Shown piece by piece: positions 61,951-64,000 of a DNA stretch of 64,000 bases. Source of the DNA: Nitrosopumilales archaeon. Lineage in GTDB: Archaea > Thermoproteota > Nitrososphaeria > Nitrososphaerales > Nitrosopumilaceae. A model generated the notes under the pieces. That model made no database searches, was not told the origin of the DNA, and was given only the letters and a program-made list of their open reading frames with translations. The stretch covers positions 1 through 64,000 of the forward strand of contig OMIR01000082.1 of NCBI GenBank assembly GCA_900299125.1, written 5' to 3'. Every line of letters begins with the position of its first letter. Within the stretch, counting starts at the first letter, position 1. The position numbers and the translations under genes were made by a program.

Positions 61951-63441
61951 ATGTCCACAGCGGCTAGGAGAATTGACGTTTCTGGAGAGGCACCGTTTAA
62001 GCAATCTGGTGTTTATGAGGTAGAAATTTCGATTTGTGATTCTCCACCTTTAAAAGAAGAGATCAGTATGAAACGATTTCCTTCGCTATGGCACGAGCGT
62101 TTTCACTTGCATGTCAAGGATTCAAAATTCACTCAAACTCTAGGTTCTAGCTCAAACCCTATTCCTGATTCTGTCTTTAGACAGTCTGCTGTTTGGATAG
62201 TTGTTAGCGATCAATTCTCATCCATGTATTCAGTCTTTCAATTCCAATTAACTACATCAGATAGTTCTGCCAAAAAAGAAACTATATCATTTTCTGAAAA
62301 TAAATCTGAAACTGGATATCTCGAAGAGCAATCTCCTCGTGAGGAACGCACAAAGAGAACATCACAAGGCTTGCAGGGATTTAGAGGACCATCAGGACCA
62401 ACTGGGCCGCAAGGTGAACGCGGCCCAACTGGACTACAAGGTCCACCGGGTGTTCAAGGCGATAAAGGTCCACAAGGTCCACCAGGCGTTCACGGAGATA
62501 AAGGCCCAACTGGTTTTCAGGGCGACAAGGGTGACAAAGGCCCATCAGGACCACCGGGCGACAAGGGTGAAAAAGGCGACAAGGGAATTACTGGTGATAA
62601 AGGCGACAAGGGTGACAAAGGCCCATCAGGTCCGCCAGGCGACAAGGGTGACAAAGGCCCATCAGGTCCGCCAGGTGACAAGGGCGTTACAGGCCCAATT
62701 GGAATTCAAGGCGATAAAGGTTCGACTGGACTACAAGGACCATTAGGCGACAAAGGAGTAATTGGCCCACCAGGACCAATTGGTGACAAAGGCCCGACAG
62801 GTCCAGTAGGTTCACAGGGTGATAAAGGAATTCAAGGACCATTGGGAGAACGTGGTCCCAGAGGTCCACAAGGCCCAGCTGGCGATAAAGGACAATTAGG
62901 ACCAATAGGACCTGCAGGTGAAAAGGGACCTAGAGGTATTCAAGGTGAAGTTGGTGATAAAGGCCCACAAGGACCACAAGGACCTGCTGGAGAAAAAGGA
63001 TTAACTGGAGTTCCAGGCCCGCAAGGCGAACGTGGTCCGAGAGGTCAACAAGGTCCACCCGGAGAAAAAGGATTAACAGGCCCTACTGGACCACCTGGCG
63101 ATAAAGGTCAGACAGGTCCACAAGGCCCACAAGGTGAACCAGGACCTCAGGGATTAGCAGGAGAACAAGGTCCACAAGGCCCACAGGGAATTCAAGGCCC
63201 ACAGGGTGAGAGAGGTCCTATAGGGCAACGTGGTCCTTCAGGTGACAAAGGCCCGCAAGGCCCACAAGGTCCTGCCGGTGACAAGGGTCCAAGAGGCCCA
63301 CCAGGCCCACCAGGTCCGATGGGTTCGACTGGCATGTCAGATGAGCAAAAAGCACTTTTCAAAGAACTACTAGAGGTTTTGACTTCAAAAAATATCATTT
63401 CCACAGAAGAGCAGATAAAATTAATGAGTTATCTATACTAG
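61951..63441 (+). CDS. Collagen-like protein with 108 uninterrupted Gly-X-Y triplets
   Basis: I start at ATG 61951 ([20 protein letters not shown]); a TTG lies seven codons earlier. A beta-rich N-terminal domain of about 110 residues ([33 protein letters not shown]) and a charged linker precede a perfect collagen region at 62368-63336. GDK occurs 21 times there, with many GEK and GPQ. The end is a short amphipathic helix ([20 protein letters not shown]). No signal peptide or anchor is visible. The triple helix would rely on Lys-Asp/Glu pairs, as in bacterial collagens. Confidence 0.9.
   Translation: MSTAARRIDVSGEAPFKQSGVYEVEISICDSPPLKEEISMKRFPSLWHERFHLHVKDSKFTQTLGSSSNPIPDSVFRQSAVWIVVSDQFSSMYSVFQFQLTTSDSSAKKETISFSENKSETGYLEEQSPREERTKRTSQGLQGFRGPSGPTGPQGERGPTGLQGPPGVQGDKGPQGPPGVHGDKGPTGFQGDKGDKGPSGPPGDKGEKGDKGITGDKGDKGDKGPSGPPGDKGDKGPSGPPGDKGVTGPIGIQGDKGSTGLQGPLGDKGVIGPPGPIGDKGPTGPVGSQGDKGIQGPLGERGPRGPQGPAGDKGQLGPIGPAGEKGPRGIQGEVGDKGPQGPQGPAGEKGLTGVPGPQGERGPRGQQGPPGEKGLTGPTGPPGDKGQTGPQGPQGEPGPQGLAGEQGPQGPQGIQGPQGERGPIGQRGPSGDKGPQGPQGPAGDKGPRGPPGPPGPMGSTGMSDEQKALFKELLEVLTSKNIISTEEQIKLMSYLY
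62368..63336 (+). repeat. Collagen Gly-X-Y coding repeat
   Basis: Every third codon is Gly for 108 consecutive triplets. Within it a 36-bp unit is repeated head-to-tail at 62605-62640 and 62641-62676 with one base difference. A related copy with several changes lies just upstream near 62525. These indicate recent growth by slippage or unequal recombination. Confidence 0.9.
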
Positions 63442-63442
63442 T

Positions 63443-63727
63443 ATGAGCGAACCAAAAAATAAAATTGATTTTAAAATGCTTGATTATGAGCGAATAGGTG
63501 GGGATTTTGTTGCCTTTAAACTCGAAGATGGCGCGCTAGTCAAAGTAAAAGTTGATCTTGATCGTGTAGGTATTGCACTTAATCATAAGAATCCTGATGG
63601 GACTCCTCATTATGCCATTAATACATCAGTAAAAATCTCAATTATTCCTAATGATAGAAAATTTTCTGTAGAAAAGGGACTCAAAGACAAGCAGGCACCA
63701 CCACCCCCAAGTCAAATGTTTAGTTAG
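63443..63727 (+). CDS. Small protein coupled to the collagen-like gene
   Basis: A 94-residue soluble protein whose ATG comes one base after the collagen gene stop. It is beta-rich (GGDFVAFKLEDGALVKVKVD; YAINTSVKISIIPNDRKFSV) and ends in a Pro-rich tail (KQAPPPPSQMFS). The close coupling suggests a shared process. No family recognised. Confidence 0.7.
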   Translation: MSEPKNKIDFKMLDYERIGGDFVAFKLEDGALVKVKVDLDRVGIALNHKNPDGTPHYAINTSVKISIIPNDRKFSVEKGLKDKQAPPPPSQMFS

Positions 63728-63743
63728 TAGAAAAATAATATTT

Positions 63744-63770
63744 CGCGTCAATCAAAAGATTGACGCGTTT
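63744..63770 (+). terminator. Hairpin terminator between convergent genes
   Basis: CGCGTCAATC (63744-63753) and GATTGACGCG (63758-63767) form a perfect 10-bp stem with an AAAA loop, followed by TTT and then ATTTTT at 63773-63778. It lies between the coupled small gene and the convergent H1-like gene and would serve as a bidirectional stop. Such strong stem-loops are not usual in this oligo-T-terminating lineage. Confidence 0.7.
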
Positions 63771-63776
63771 GGATTT

Positions 63777-63893
63777 TTATCTTCGTTTCTTTGCTGCTTT
63801 CTTTGCAGTTTTTCGCTTTGCTGCTTTACGTTTTGGAGCTGCCTTTCTTTTTGGAGCTGCCTTGCGTTTAGCTGCTTTACGTTTAGTAGCCAT
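63777..63893 (-). CDS. 38-residue Lys/Ala/Arg-rich histone-H1-like basic peptide
   Basis: The minus-strand ATG frame reads MATKRKAAKRKAAPKKKAAP, followed by KRKAAKRKTAKKAAKKRR. It consists only of Lys, Arg, Ala, Pro and Thr apart from the start, and closely resembles the C-terminal tail of histone H1 and bacterial H1-like proteins (AAPKRK/AAKRK repeats). The extreme composition is not expected by chance in AT-rich DNA. A nucleoid- or nucleic-acid-binding role is inferred. The opposite strand gives a hydrophobic Phe/Arg-rich shadow frame. Confidence 0.75.
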   Translation of the reverse strand: MATKRKAAKRKAAPKRKAAPKRKAAKRKTAKKAAKKRR

Positions 63894-64000
63894 TACAAAA
63901 TCTGATGTCTGGTGGTTTTTCTATAGTAATACTAAACAAAATTACACCAAGTGATTACATAATGTACACGATTTTTTTTTCACAAAAAAATTTCTGATCG

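Noticed and set aside
62339-62746. Plus-strand 135-residue frame rich in Lys/His/Ala
   Set aside because: It is a frame-shifted reading of the collagen repeat, so its regularity is a by-product.
63760-63954. Plus-strand 64-residue hydrophobic frame
   Set aside because: It is the complementary shadow of the Lys/Ala-rich peptide; the codons fit the minus strand and the hairpin overlaps its start.
1-64000. CRISPR arrays, insertion sequences, integrated virus, rRNA
   Set aside because: No regularly spaced repeats, transposase or integrase motifs, or rRNA signature were seen.

Overview
The window reads as a compact, AT-rich chromosomal segment of a Nitrosopumilus/Nitrosarchaeum-like ammonia-oxidising archaeon (Thaumarchaeota/Nitrososphaerota). 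Archaeal information-processing genes are plentiful: TBP, Alba, aIF1/SUI1, Sec61-beta, type II methionine aminopeptidase, deoxyhypusine synthase, archaeal-type ProRS, SMC, a Y-family polymerase and NreA. Coenzyme F420 genes, a thaumarchaeosortase-like protein and many TTG/GTG starts placed 22-33 bp after TATA-like boxes (leaderless transcription) fit the same lineage. I see no IS element, prophage, CRISPR array or rRNA. Lineage and functions rest on motif reading, not on database searches.

Layout. 0-8 kb (mostly minus): a winged-helix regulator with dyad-symmetric upstream DNA, then pmbA-cofH-cofG, an HtrA protease, a glycosyltransferase and an SRPBCC protein. 8-18 kb: a tRNA-binding-domain protein, TBP, DUF1512, MetAP, tRNA-Pro(UGG), a 1092-residue lamin-tail surface protein, Tsr3 and an amino-acid permease with a large soluble tail. 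18.1-18.4 kb: RNase P RNA. 18.4-26.5 kb: a surface protein with cofC-cofD, a CPBP protease with aIF1, a p27-like zinc protein, Sec61-beta (56 aa), DUF2070 and an Mrr-like nuclease. 26.5-36 kb: an ABC solute-binding protein whose halves appear swapped, a geranylgeranyl-reductase-like enzyme, TPR and small zinc proteins, an MFS carrier with a His-rich loop. 36-44 kb: a BtuF-like protein, NreA, a thaumarchaeosortase-like protein with Ser at the usual Cys, DinB, Alba, a LysE exporter, a PAC2 protein, deoxyhypusine synthase and a nitrilase. 44-54 kb: SMC, an oligopeptide-type ABC ATPase, ProRS, a SerB-like phosphatase, cofE and a PHP hydrolase. 54-61 kb: a sulfur-centred stretch (tusA, cysteine synthase, trxB, an unknown gene, thi4, siroheme nitrite/sulfite reductase, a double rhodanese). 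61-64 kb: a TPR/winged-helix protein, a collagen-like protein with 108 unbroken Gly-X-Y triplets, a small partner gene, a hairpin terminator and a 38-residue Lys/Ala-rich histone-H1-like peptide.

How genes work together. All five core F420 steps (cofG, cofH, cofC, cofD, cofE) lie here in three places. The sulfur stretch could link sulfite reduction, sulfane-sulfur relay, cysteine synthesis and thiamin-thiazole synthesis; its thi4 carries the Cys typical of the single-turnover type. The most unusual items are the apparently permuted solute-binding protein, tusA and cysteine synthase separated only by an in-frame TAG with no ATG/GTG/TTG before the second gene's conserved N-terminus, the collagen-like protein, the Ser-type sortase homologue and the H1-like peptide.
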